This document shows, one piece after another, positions 16,988 to 25,337 of a stretch of DNA of 64,000 nucleotides. The DNA is taken from positions 8,713,001 through 8,777,000 of the forward strand of contig NZ_LT670818.1 in NCBI RefSeq assembly GCF_900129505.1, read 5' to 3'. Numbering within the stretch: the first letter of the stretch is position 1; the number at the start of each line of letters is the position of its first letter. The notes beneath the pieces were generated by a model. That model did no database searches and had not been told where the DNA came from. It saw nothing but the letters and a program-made list of their open reading frames with translations. Both the position numbers and the translations under genes were made by a program. The DNA comes from Bradyrhizobium erythrophlei. GTDB taxonomy: Bacteria > Pseudomonadota > Alphaproteobacteria > Rhizobiales > Xanthobacteraceae.

Positions 16988-17158
16988 ATGCCGCATATGT
17001 CCGCAAAGAAGTCCTACGTAGCAGTCACCGCCAGCGCGCTCGCTATCGGCACGCTGCTGTCGCTGGGCACGATCCTAATTCGCGATGTCGTCGCGCCTGA
17101 CAGGGACTGCCGCATCACGTCGGGGACTGCACCAATTGCAAAATTGACACTGGACTGA
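16988..17158 (+). CDS. Possible small single-span membrane protein
   Basis: 56 codons, ATG at 16988 with GGGGAG seven bases upstream, a strong site. MPHMSAKKSY is followed by a hydrophobic helix (AVTASALAIGTLLSLGTILI) and a short polar tail with one Cys. The gene is isolated. The short length and lack of a recognised family limit confidence. Confidence 0.45.
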   Translation: MPHMSAKKSYVAVTASALAIGTLLSLGTILIRDVVAPDRDCRITSGTAPIAKLTLD

Positions 17159-17176
17159 GCTTCCAGGCACCGCGGA

Positions 17177-17269
17177 TCAGCGCAGATCGTGCAACAATGC
17201 TTTTGCCGCCGTCAGGTCGATGGTGTCGAGCCCGTCGGCCGTTGCGTAAAAGTCCTCGAACAGCGTCTT
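17177..17269 (-). pseudogene. Possible 3' remnant of a larger gene
   Basis: A 30-codon in-frame stretch ending in TGA with the pattern FYATADGLDTIDLTAAKALL. It resembles, from memory, the C-terminal tail of class III cyclase/TPR proteins (GFDT-DL-AKALL). It is closed upstream by a stop and a palindromic repeat (17293-17312), so nothing of the rest remains. Confidence 0.35.
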
Positions 17270-17292
17270 TCAAAAGACGCGCCACGGCGTAG

Positions 17293-17312
17293 GTCCCCGC
17301 GTTCGCGGGGAC
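17293..17312. repeat. Short GC palindrome
   Basis: GTCCCCGC-GTTC-GCGGGGAC, perfect 8-bp arms, 13 bases beyond the stop of the enoyl-CoA hydratase gene. It could act as a terminator stem, though no T run follows; it resembles the core of palindromic repeats elsewhere in the window. Confidence 0.6.
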
Positions 17313-17324
17313 AACGATTGGGGT

Positions 17325-18107
17325 TCACTTCCCCGGCCAAACGGGTTTGCGCTTTTCGCCGAACGCCTTGAGGCCCTCTTTGGCGTCTTCCGTCAGCGCC
17401 AGAAGCGCGATCTGGCTTTCGGTATAGGCGATGCTTTCGTCGAACGACATCGAGGCGATTGCGCGCATGGCGTATTTGCCGCGGCGGATCGCGGTCGGCG
17501 ATTTGTCGACGATGCGGCCGATCAGCCAGTCGACCTTGGCGTCGAGCTCGGCCGACGGCACCACGTAGTTGAGCAGTCCCGCGGCCTGCGCCGTCTTCGC
17601 ATCGAAGGGCTCGCCGGTCAGCGCCCACTCGTTGATCAGGCGGCGCGGCGCGACCTCCTGCAACAGCGCCATCACCTGCATCGGGAACACGCCGACCTTC
17701 ACCTCGGGCAGGCCGAACATCGCGTGGTCGGCTGATACCGCCATGTCGGTCATGCACAACAGGCCCATGCCGCCGGCCATGCAGACGCCGCCGACCCGCG
17801 CGATCGCGGGCTTGGTCGCGTTCTGCGACAGCCGCAACAGATCGGCGTAGTCGACATTGGGCCTGGCGAAATCCATCGCGAAGGCAGCGCCCGAATTCTG
17901 CAGATCGGCGCCGGCGCAAAATGCCTTGTCGCCCGCCCCGGTCAGGACGATGACGCGGACGTCTTTGTCGTCATGGGCGTCGCGATAGCCTTTGGCGATG
18001 CCTGATATCACCTCGCCATTGAGGGCGTTGCGCTTGTCCGGCCGGTTGATGGTGATCCAGAATGCCTGCCCGCGCTTCTCGCACACGACGCTGTTGGTGT
18101 CGGTCAT
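17325..18107 (-). CDS. Enoyl-CoA hydratase
   Basis: 260 residues, complete crotonase-fold protein. Both catalytic glutamates are in place: PEVKVG (about residue 138) and NEWALTGE (about 158), with the oxyanion regions AFCAGADL and GGVCMAGGMGLLCMTD. It should hydrate 2-enoyl-CoA in fatty or aromatic acid breakdown, or act as a related isomerase. It follows the molybdoenzyme gene on the minus strand with a 69-base gap. The start ATG is at 18107. Exact substrate unknown. Confidence 0.9.
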   Translation of the reverse strand: MTDTNSVVCEKRGQAFWITINRPDKRNALNGEVISGIAKGYRDAHDDKDVRVIVLTGAGDKAFCAGADLQNSGAAFAMDFARPNVDYADLLRLSQNATKPAIARVGGVCMAGGMGLLCMTDMAVSADHAMFGLPEVKVGVFPMQVMALLQEVAPRRLINEWALTGEPFDAKTAQAAGLLNYVVPSAELDAKVDWLIGRIVDKSPTAIRRGKYAMRAIASMSFDESIAYTESQIALLALTEDAKEGLKAFGEKRKPVWPGK

Positions 18108-18176
18108 TGTCCTGCTCGCTTCTCTGCACTGTCGGCGGACATTAACGGCAGGACGGGGCAGGACTGCAAGGACGAT

Positions 18177-20282
18177 TTAAACCGCCGGGTTCGCGGATAC
18201 CGCGGCCTTCTTCATCCAGACCTTGTTGTCATGGAATGCAGCACCGCCGATCGGCGCCACCGCCTCGGCGCCGGTCAGCGTGTTGATGCCGCGGCCTCCG
18301 ATATGGGCCTTGTTCGGCTGGATCGATTCCGCGATCAGAACACCACGGCGAAGGCCCTCGAACAGTTTCGCGGTCAGCGTGGTCTCGCCCCTGTCATTGC
18401 CGAGGGTGACGGCGTCGCCATCGGCAATTCCAAGCGAGGCAGCGTCAGCGGGGTGGATCATCACCGAAGGCGCGCCCTCGCGGGCCTGCGACGACGGCGT
18501 CTCGTTGAAGGAGGTATTGAGGAAACTGCGCGACGGGCTGGTGGCGAGCCGGAACGGATGGGCCTCATCCGCCTCCTCAATGATGGTCCAGTGGTCCGGC
18601 AGCGCCGGCATTTTCTCGAACTCGCCCATCAGCCGGCCGAATGGCGGATGTGCCCAGTCCGCCTTGAAATGGAATTTCTTGTCGGCATGCCCAAAACCGT
18701 CGAGATAATGTGCGGTGCGGAAATCCGGCTGCAGGTCGCGCCAGAGATCCGCCTCCAGCGTTGCGATGTCGCCATGGCCGCTCTTCTTCAGGGTGGCGTC
18801 GATCAGTTCGCGCGGCGTCATCTCGAACCCGGGATGCACGGCGTTGAGGCGGCGGCCGAGGCCCTGCAACACCCAATGGTTGGAGCGGCATTCGCCGGGC
18901 GGTTCGATCAGCTTGGCGCCAACCGAAATGTGCTGGTGTCCGCCGCCGTAATAGAGATCGTCATGCTCCATGAACATGGTCGCGGGCAGCACGATGTCGG
19001 CCATTTGAGCCGTCTCGGTCATGAACTGCTCATGCACCGCCATGAACAAATCTTCGCGGGCAAATCCCCTGCGCACCAGCGCCTGTTCGGGCGCGACCGT
19101 CACCGGGTTGGTGTTCTGGATCAGCATCGCCTTGACCGGTGGGCCGCCGTGCAGCGCCTCGGCGTCGCCGGTCAGGATGCGCCCGATCTTGGATTGGTCG
19201 AGCACCCGCGTCGAATGATCGATCGCGTCATGGCCCTCGATGATGGATTCGTTGAATTTCCACAGCGCGAAATTGTTGAAGAAGGCGCCGCCGCCCTCGT
19301 ACTGCCAGGCGCCGGTCACCGCCGGAATGCACAACGCCGCATGCATCTGCGCCGCCCCGTTGCGGCTGCGGGTAAAACCATAGCCGAGCCGGAAGAACGA
19401 GCGTTTGGTCTGGCCGACCAGGCGCGCAAAAGCCTCGATCTCCGCGACCGGCACGCCGCAGATCGAGGACGCCCATTCCGGCGTGCGGGTGGCCAGATGC
19501 GCCTCGAGCTCGGCGGGGCAGTCGGTGTAGCGCTCCATATAGGCCCGGTCCGCAAAACCTTCGCGGAACAGCACATGCATCACGCCGCAGGCGAAGGCGC
19601 CGTCGGTGCCGGGCCGCAGCACGATCTTGATATCGGCCTGCTTCATGGTGTCGTTGTTGTAGATGTCGACCGCCGCGATCCTGGCGCCACGTTCTTTCCG
19701 CGCGCGCATCGCATGGGTCATCACATTGACCTGGGTGTTGACGGGATTGGTGCCCCAGATCACGACCAGGTCGGAGACGCCCATCTCGCGCGGATCGACG
19801 CCGGCGATCTTGCCGGTGCCGATCGCAAATCCGACGCGGGCGACATTGGCGCAGATCGTCGAGTAGAAGCGGGAATATTTCTTCACATGGGCAAGGCGGT
19901 TGATGCCGTCGCGCATCACCAGTCCCATGGTGCCGGCATAGTAATAGGGCCAGACCGACTCCGCGCCGAACTCGCGTTCGGCGGCGTTGAAGCGATCGGC
20001 GATTTCGTCGAGTGCCTCGTCCCAGGAAATCCGCGCGAATTGGCCGGAGCCCTTCGCGCCCGTGCGGCGCATCGGGTGCATCAGCCGGTCGGGATGATGG
20101 ATGCGCTCGGCGTAACGGGCGACCTTGGCGCAGACCACGCCGGCGGTATAGGTCTGCTGCTTGGACCCGCGCACCCGCCCGATGGTCGAACCGTCGATCA
20201 CTTCGACATCGAGCGCGCAGGCCGACGGACAATCGTGCGGACAGGTGGAATGCCGAATGTCTATCTTGGCCTGCTGGTTCAT
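18177..20282 (-). CDS. Molybdopterin oxidoreductase (DMSO reductase family)
   Basis: 701 residues from the ATG at 20282; an ATG at 20324 adds 14 residues and has a poorer site. The N-terminus has the [4Fe-4S] pattern CPHDCPSAC followed by Cys in GVVCAKVARY. Mo-cofactor domains follow (WGTNPVNTQVNV, NTNPVTVAPEQALV, and a C-terminal dinucleotide-binding part with SRSFLNTSFNE). There is no Tat signal, so it is probably cytoplasmic. No partner electron-transfer subunit is adjacent. Relatives act on formate, nitrate, pyrogallol or unknown substrates. It lies among hydratase, SDR and MmgE/PrpD genes, suggesting organic-acid or aromatic metabolism. Confidence 0.87.
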   Translation of the reverse strand: MNQQAKIDIRHSTCPHDCPSACALDVEVIDGSTIGRVRGSKQQTYTAGVVCAKVARYAERIHHPDRLMHPMRRTGAKGSGQFARISWDEALDEIADRFNAAEREFGAESVWPYYYAGTMGLVMRDGINRLAHVKKYSRFYSTICANVARVGFAIGTGKIAGVDPREMGVSDLVVIWGTNPVNTQVNVMTHAMRARKERGARIAAVDIYNNDTMKQADIKIVLRPGTDGAFACGVMHVLFREGFADRAYMERYTDCPAELEAHLATRTPEWASSICGVPVAEIEAFARLVGQTKRSFFRLGYGFTRSRNGAAQMHAALCIPAVTGAWQYEGGGAFFNNFALWKFNESIIEGHDAIDHSTRVLDQSKIGRILTGDAEALHGGPPVKAMLIQNTNPVTVAPEQALVRRGFAREDLFMAVHEQFMTETAQMADIVLPATMFMEHDDLYYGGGHQHISVGAKLIEPPGECRSNHWVLQGLGRRLNAVHPGFEMTPRELIDATLKKSGHGDIATLEADLWRDLQPDFRTAHYLDGFGHADKKFHFKADWAHPPFGRLMGEFEKMPALPDHWTIIEEADEAHPFRLATSPSRSFLNTSFNETPSSQAREGAPSVMIHPADAASLGIADGDAVTLGNDRGETTLTAKLFEGLRRGVLIAESIQPNKAHIGGRGINTLTGAEAVAPIGGAAFHDNKVWMKKAAVSANPAV

Positions 20283-20365
20283 GCCCTGATTGCTACCATC
20301 AAAATGGGGGACCGCCGAGCGCATTTATCCGGCATCCAGCGACGAAAACAGCAGCGCCCCATGCG

Positions 20366-21124
20366 CTACGCGCCGAGGTAGGCCCCGCCATTGCTGTGGA
20401 TGGCCTGGCCGGTGATATAGCGCGCCCCGGGGCCGCACAGGAACCGCACGGCCGCGGCGACGTCCTCCGGTCTGCCGCGGGCGCCGGTGAGGGTCTGATG
20501 GGTCATATGATGCGCGGGTTCCGGCTTGTCCTTCGGCCGCGGCGTGCCGATCAGGCCCGGAACGACGCAATTCACGGTGATGTCGTCGGAGGCCAGGTCG
20601 CAGGCCAGCGCCCGGGTGAAGCCGATGATCCCCGCCTTGGCCGTCACCACATGGGCGCGGTCCTTGGCGCCGGTATGCGCGGAGAGGCCGCCGATATTGA
20701 CGATGGTCCCCGCGCCGCTCTTTTGCAAAGCAGCGAGGCAGGCCTTCACGCAATGGAAGGTACCATCGAGGGTGACATCCATGATTTCGCGCCACTCGGC
20801 ATAGCTCATCTCGGCGAACGGCCTTTCGCGCCGCAGCGCCGCGTTGTTGACGAGGATATCGATGCGGCCGAACTGTTTTATCACCGTGTCCGCCATCGCC
20901 TGCATGGCCGCGGCGTCGGCGACATCGCCAATATGAACGAGCGCCTTGCCGCCCCTGGCCTCGATCTCGCGCGCGACGGCGTCCGCTTCGGCGCGATTGC
21001 TGCGGGCATTCACCAGAACGGACGCGCCGGCCTCCGCCAGCGTCAGCGCGATGGCGCGGCCGATGTTGCGTCCCGCCCCGGTGACGATGGCGACCTTGCC
21101 GCCGAGTTCTTTGGTGCCGGCCAT
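20366..21124 (-). CDS. Short-chain dehydrogenase-like protein lacking the catalytic Tyr
   Basis: 252 residues, ATG at 21124 behind GAGGGGG. Rossmann fold with the nucleotide motif TGAGRNIGRA and NNAA. Ser of the active site may be present (GGLSAHTG), but the YxxxK motif is changed: the expected Tyr position, four before Lys in HVVTAKAG, is Val. The Lys is kept. Ordinary reduction by the Tyr-Lys mechanism is therefore doubtful, although related annotated sequences with RAHVVTAK seem to form a subfamily. It lies between the molybdoenzyme and MmgE/PrpD genes on the same strand. Confidence 0.85.
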   Translation of the reverse strand: MAGTKELGGKVAIVTGAGRNIGRAIALTLAEAGASVLVNARSNRAEADAVAREIEARGGKALVHIGDVADAAAMQAMADTVIKQFGRIDILVNNAALRRERPFAEMSYAEWREIMDVTLDGTFHCVKACLAALQKSGAGTIVNIGGLSAHTGAKDRAHVVTAKAGIIGFTRALACDLASDDITVNCVVPGLIGTPRPKDKPEPAHHMTHQTLTGARGRPEDVAAAVRFLCGPGARYITGQAIHSNGGAYLGA

Positions 21125-21145
21125 GTCGTCCCCCTCGGTAGTCAT

Positions 21146-21240
21146 CGTCCGCGAAAGCGGACGATCCAGTAAACGCCGGCGTCCGCGTTCATCCGCTAAT
21201 CCTGCGATTACTGGATGCCCCGCCTTCGCGGGGCATGACA
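21146..21240. repeat. Palindromic intergenic repeat, third type
   Basis: Contains CGTCCGC-GAAA-GCGGACG at one end and GCCCCGC-CTTC-GCGGGGC at the other, with CCAGTAA and TTACTGG between. It fills the gap between MmgE/PrpD and the SDR and could form two or three hairpins in the transcript. Confidence 0.8.
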
Positions 21241-21241
21241 G

Positions 21242-22615
21242 CTACTGACGCAACGCGGTCAGATCGATCTTCCCATGATACAATCCCGCCAGCAATTTCA
21301 GCGTCGCATCGCTTTGCGCCTTGGTCCAGCCGCCATGCCGGGCGTTGAGCGTGAACTTATCGGCGACGTCCTGCCGGGTCAGTGGCTCCTGCGCACCGCC
21401 GCGCAAATGCGGCTGCCGCTCCTCGATCACGCTGCCGTCCTTCAGGGTCGCCCGGATGTGACCGGTATAGTTGGCGGGATAAGGATTTTGCGGATCGATC
21501 ACGAATTTCACCTTCGCCGCCAGCGCCAGCACACTTGCGTCGTGGATCGCAGCTTCCGTGAATGCACTGAGGCCGACCCCGCCATGGACAAAACCGGTCG
21601 CCAGCAGATAGGGCGTGGCGAATTTGGCCGCATAGCCATTGGGCGGGCGCTGCTTGGAAGCCAGGGGCTCCCACAGCCGGTGCACCGTCCCCTCCGCCAC
21701 CTCGCAGACGATCTCGGCGATATCCTCCGCCTTGACACCCCGCGCGGCCAGCCGCCGCGCGCAATCGATGTAAGGCTGCGCCATTGTCCCACAGGGGTAA
21801 GGCTTGAACGCCAGCGTGTCCGTGACCCAGCGCGTGCCGAAATCGCCGATCAGCGCGTCGTAATCGCCGTCCATCGTGTGGGCAAAACCGTGAAACAGCC
21901 CATGCACGCCCTCGAACACCGTGCGCGGCCCGACAAAGCCCTGCCGCGCCAGAAGCGCCGCACGCAGACCCGATTGCGCCGCCCAGCCCGCATGCAGCCG
22001 CTTGGTCCAGGCGCCCTCGGCGAGATATTCGATGATGCCGCCGGCCATGCTGCCGGCAATCCCGAACGCGTCGACGATCTGCCGGGCATCGAGCCCGATT
22101 GCTGCGCCGACGCCGGCCGCCGCCCCCATCGCGCCAAAAATCGCGGTCGGGTGAAAGCCGGCCTTGTGCACGGCCTTCGGCACCACGAGGCTCAACCGGC
22201 AGAGAACCTCGGTGCCGACCGCAATGCCCGTCAGCGCCATGCGGCCATCCGGATTGTGCCGCTCGCATGCCGACAGCACCGCCGGCACGATCACCGCGCC
22301 GGCATGCACCGGGCCACCCTCGAACGTGTCGTCGAAATCCTCGCCATGCGCCGCGGTGCCGTTGACGAAGGCCGCGCCCGCCGCGGTCAGCGTGCGCGCG
22401 TGGCCGATCGCCGTGCAGGGGCCGTCGTCGTCCCAGCCGGCCAGCGCACTTGCGACATAATCCTCGTTACGTGCGGTGACACAGAGACCGACAACGTCGA
22501 TCAGCAGGTCCTCGCATTTGCGCGAAGTCACCGCTGGCAGAATCCCCAGTTTCAACGCAACGATCCTGTCGGCGAGCGTCTCGGCGACCGATATCTTGGG
22601 CAGTTGAGAAGTCAT
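21242..22615 (-). CDS. MmgE/PrpD family protein
   Basis: 457 residues, full length for MmgE/PrpD. N-terminal helical domain with CEDLLIDVVGLCVTARN and NGTAAHGEDFDDTFEGG (about residues 84-100, the usual active-site region), then the C-terminal alpha/beta domain with FKPYPCGTMAQPYIDC. The family includes 2-methylcitrate dehydratase, cis-aconitate decarboxylase and other lyases. It begins only 6 bases after the binding-protein stop, and is probably in the same operon. Substrate not known. Confidence 0.9.
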   Translation of the reverse strand: MTSQLPKISVAETLADRIVALKLGILPAVTSRKCEDLLIDVVGLCVTARNEDYVASALAGWDDDGPCTAIGHARTLTAAGAAFVNGTAAHGEDFDDTFEGGPVHAGAVIVPAVLSACERHNPDGRMALTGIAVGTEVLCRLSLVVPKAVHKAGFHPTAIFGAMGAAAGVGAAIGLDARQIVDAFGIAGSMAGGIIEYLAEGAWTKRLHAGWAAQSGLRAALLARQGFVGPRTVFEGVHGLFHGFAHTMDGDYDALIGDFGTRWVTDTLAFKPYPCGTMAQPYIDCARRLAARGVKAEDIAEIVCEVAEGTVHRLWEPLASKQRPPNGYAAKFATPYLLATGFVHGGVGLSAFTEAAIHDASVLALAAKVKFVIDPQNPYPANYTGHIRATLKDGSVIEERQPHLRGGAQEPLTRQDVADKFTLNARHGGWTKAQSDATLKLLAGLYHGKIDLTALRQ

Positions 22616-22621
22616 CGCGCG

Positions 22622-23689
22622 TCAGACATGAAACAGCTTGGTGTAATGCGTTTTGATCGCATCGCCCTGTTGCTCCACCGCGGCCGCGTCGTCCTTCATG
22701 GTCTTGATGTCCTTGAACGGCGTGCGACCCGGCTTTTCCTCCGTCTGCGGATGCACCGAGCGCAGGCCGCCGACATCGATGATGAGCTGCTGGGCCTCGC
22801 GGCTGAAGCAGAACGACTGGAACAGTTTTGCCGCGTTCGGATTGGGCGAGGACTTGAAAATGCCGTTGGGGCCGATGATCAAGGGCGAGCCCTCGGTCGC
22901 ATAGACCGGCTCGACCGGACGCCCTTTCTCCTTGAGCTGGAGGATATTGTACTCGTTGCCGTCGGCCATGACCGCGCGTTCACCGAGGTCGAGCTTCTTG
23001 GGCGGATCGGCTGACGATTGCACCTGCATGATGTTTTGTTTGGCGAGCTGCTCGAACCAACTCCAGCCGAGATCGCGCTGCATCTGATAGGTCGCGGTCA
23101 TGATGGTGCCGCTGTAGCCAGGATGGGCCTTGACGATCTTGCCCTTCCATTTGGGATCGAGCAGATCGGCAAAGCTCTTCGGCGCTTCCTCGGGCTTCAC
23201 CATGCCGGTGTTGTAGGCGATGATGCTGAGCCAGACGCGCCAGCTCGCAAACTGGCCATCGGCATCCCGGTGCTCGGCCGGATAGAACTTCGCGACGTCT
23301 TCCGGCACATAAGGCGCCAGAATGCCGTCGCGCTTCCAGACGATGAAATGCGCGGCGTCCGACGAATTCACCACGTCGACCGCATGGATGTTGCTGGAAT
23401 ATTCCTGGCCGATGCGCTGGAACACCCGCTCGGCGCCGGTGCGCTCGACGTGAACCGCAATCCCCGGATATTTCCTCTCGAATGCCTTCGCCAGGTTCTC
23501 GGCGACCGGCAGGTCGGTCGAGGTGTAATAGTTGACCTGGCCTTCCTTCGTCGCCGCCTCGATCAATGCCGGCGTGACCGGCTCCGGCGGCGGCGCCGCG
23601 GCCATCACGCGGGTCGAGAATGCCGCACCCGCGAACAATGCGCCCGATCCCCTGAGCACGGCGCGACGCGATATCCCCCGACGTTTCAT
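22622..23689 (-). CDS. Tat-exported ABC transporter substrate-binding protein (ferric/thiamine/spermidine type)
   Basis: 355 residues with a twin-arginine leader (RRGISRRAVLRGSGALFAG). The rest matches class F binding proteins (FbpA/PotD fold): VNYYTSTDLPVAENLAKAFE, KYPGIAVHVERTG, DLLDPKWKGKIV, and LIIGPNGIFKSSPNPNAAK. No permease or ATPase gene is next to it, so it either serves a distant transporter or only uses this operon. It is the first gene of the minus-strand run down to the hydratase. Confidence 0.87.
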   Translation of the reverse strand: MKRRGISRRAVLRGSGALFAGAAFSTRVMAAAPPPEPVTPALIEAATKEGQVNYYTSTDLPVAENLAKAFERKYPGIAVHVERTGAERVFQRIGQEYSSNIHAVDVVNSSDAAHFIVWKRDGILAPYVPEDVAKFYPAEHRDADGQFASWRVWLSIIAYNTGMVKPEEAPKSFADLLDPKWKGKIVKAHPGYSGTIMTATYQMQRDLGWSWFEQLAKQNIMQVQSSADPPKKLDLGERAVMADGNEYNILQLKEKGRPVEPVYATEGSPLIIGPNGIFKSSPNPNAAKLFQSFCFSREAQQLIIDVGGLRSVHPQTEEKPGRTPFKDIKTMKDDAAAVEQQGDAIKTHYTKLFHV

Positions 23690-23857
23690 CTTCTTGTCCC
23701 CTGGTTCGGGCGAGACTTGGTACCCCGGAAACTACCCTTTATTCCTATCGGGCACAGCGAGTCTTTCGTCGACAGCGCGGTGTTTGCCGCTAGACTTTTC
23801 TCCCGGAGTTGGCCAACAACCGGCACAGAACAAGACCAGAATATTCGGGAGATTGAA

Positions 23858-24841
23858 ATGACGGCCCCAAGGTTTGTGCTGGCGTTAGCGGCCATCCTTC
23901 TTGCGCTGCCGAACCTTGCAGCGCCGTGTGCCGCGCAGGATTATCCGACAAGGCCGATCCGCATCATCGTTCCCTTCGGCGCCGGAGGGCCGGCGGACGT
24001 AGCGGCGCGCCTGATCGGCAACGTCCTGCAGGAGAAGTTCGGCCAGGCGGTCGTGGTCGAAAACCGCACCGGCGCCGGCGGCGTGATCGGCACGCAAGAG
24101 GTCGTCAAATCGCCGCCGGACGGCTACACGCTGCTGATGATGTCCAACACCCAGACCGCGAACGAATCGCTGATGGCGCCGGCGCAGCGGAAATACGAGT
24201 TGATGCGCGATCTCGCGCCGATCGCGCCGGTCAACTCCGCCGACCTCGTCATCGTCGTCCACCCGCAAGTCGCTGCCAAGACGCTGGCCGAATTCATCGC
24301 GCTGGCCAAATCGCAACCGGGGAAGCTGAATTACGCCTCCTCCGGCACCGGCACGCCCTATCACATGGCCGGCGAGTTGTTCAAAGCCATGGCCGGCATC
24401 GACGTGGTGCACGTCCCCTACCGCAACAGCGGCGAGGCGCGCTCAGGCGTGATCGGCGGCCAGGTGCAGATGATGATCGATGCCGTGACGACGATGGCGC
24501 CGAACGTCACCGCGGGCCAGGTCCGGGCTCTCGCCACCACCGGCAAGAGCCGTTCCGATGTGCTGCCCGATGTGCCGACCGCCGGCGAAGCCGGCGTTCC
24601 CGGCTATGAGGCGACCATCTGGCTCGGCCTGATGGCGCCGACCGGGACTCCGAAACCCATCATCGACAGACTGAATGCGGCCGTTAACGAGGTCGTGAAG
24701 CGGCCGGACATCGTCAAGCTCTGGAAAGACCAGGGCGCGGTCCCGATGTCGATGACGCCTGAAGCGTTCGACAAATATCTGCGCGGCGATATTGCGAAAT
24801 GGGCCGAAGTGGTCAAGAAATTCCCCGACAAGCCGCAATAA
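23858..24841 (+). CDS. Solute-binding protein, TctC/Bug family
   Basis: 327 residues from the ATG at 23858 behind GGGAG; the long frame upstream is not used. Signal peptide (VLALAAILLALPNLAAPCAA), then DYPTRPIRIIVPFGAGGPAD, the standard Bug start. Also VPYRNSGEARSGVIGGQ and PTAGEAGVPGYEA. It is followed 25 bases later by a molybdoenzyme small subunit, so it may supply the substrate. No TctAB is adjacent; such orphans are usual for the family. Confidence 0.92.
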   Translation: MTAPRFVLALAAILLALPNLAAPCAAQDYPTRPIRIIVPFGAGGPADVAARLIGNVLQEKFGQAVVVENRTGAGGVIGTQEVVKSPPDGYTLLMMSNTQTANESLMAPAQRKYELMRDLAPIAPVNSADLVIVVHPQVAAKTLAEFIALAKSQPGKLNYASSGTGTPYHMAGELFKAMAGIDVVHVPYRNSGEARSGVIGGQVQMMIDAVTTMAPNVTAGQVRALATTGKSRSDVLPDVPTAGEAGVPGYEATIWLGLMAPTGTPKPIIDRLNAAVNEVVKRPDIVKLWKDQGAVPMSMTPEAFDKYLRGDIAKWAEVVKKFPDKPQ

Positions 24842-24866
24842 GATCAGATCCGGGTCAAGGTCCTCG

Positions 24867-25337
24867 ATGCCAAGTGTTCGCTTTCGCCTCAATGGCGTCG
24901 AGACGGAGGTCGACGCCGATCCAGATTCATCGCTGCTCGCCATCCTGCGCGGGCGGCTCGGCATGACCGGTCCGCATTTCGGCTGCGGCGCCAACGAATG
25001 CGGCGCCTGCAACGTCATCGTCGGCGATCATGCGGTGGCCTCATGCGACACCCCGCTGTGGTCGGTGGCGGACAAGGACGTCACTACCCTCGAAGGACTC
25101 GGAAACGCGGAAAAGCCGCATCCGCTGCAGCGCGCCTTCATCGCCGAGCAGGCCTTGCAGTGCGGCTATTGCGTTTCCGGCATCCTGATGAGTGCTGCGG
25201 CGCTGTTGATGCAAAACCCCACCCCGTCGGGTGCAGAGGTCAGGGCCGCGCTCGACCGCAACCTTTGCCGCTGTGGTTCGCACAACCGGATGGTGCGGGC
25301 GGTGCTGCGCGCGGCGGCCGAAATGGCGGTACCATGA
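24867..25337 (+). CDS. Molybdoenzyme small subunit, 2Fe-2S (xanthine oxidase family)
   Basis: 156 residues, ATG at 24867. Plant-type ferredoxin domain with cysteines C40, C45, C48 and C60 (CGANECGAC, ASC), followed by a second [2Fe-2S] domain with QCGYC and NLCRCG. It carries electrons from the Mo site of the next gene product. Its stop overlaps the next start (ATGA). There is no FAD subunit in the operon, which recalls isoquinoline-1-oxidoreductase- or nicotinate-hydroxylase-type enzymes that use another acceptor. Confidence 0.93.
   Translation: MPSVRFRLNGVETEVDADPDSSLLAILRGRLGMTGPHFGCGANECGACNVIVGDHAVASCDTPLWSVADKDVTTLEGLGNAEKPHPLQRAFIAEQALQCGYCVSGILMSAAALLMQNPTPSGAEVRAALDRNLCRCGSHNRMVRAVLRAAAEMAVP

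Noticed and set aside
17293-17312. GC palindrome as a classical terminator of the hydratase gene
   Set aside because: No T run follows on the relevant strand; it fits better as a repeat fragment.
18231-20381. A 716-codon open frame on the plus strand opposite the molybdoenzyme
   Set aside because: Composition is dominated by Arg/His/Gly as expected from antisense of high-GC coding sequence; the minus-strand protein has clear molybdoenzyme motifs.
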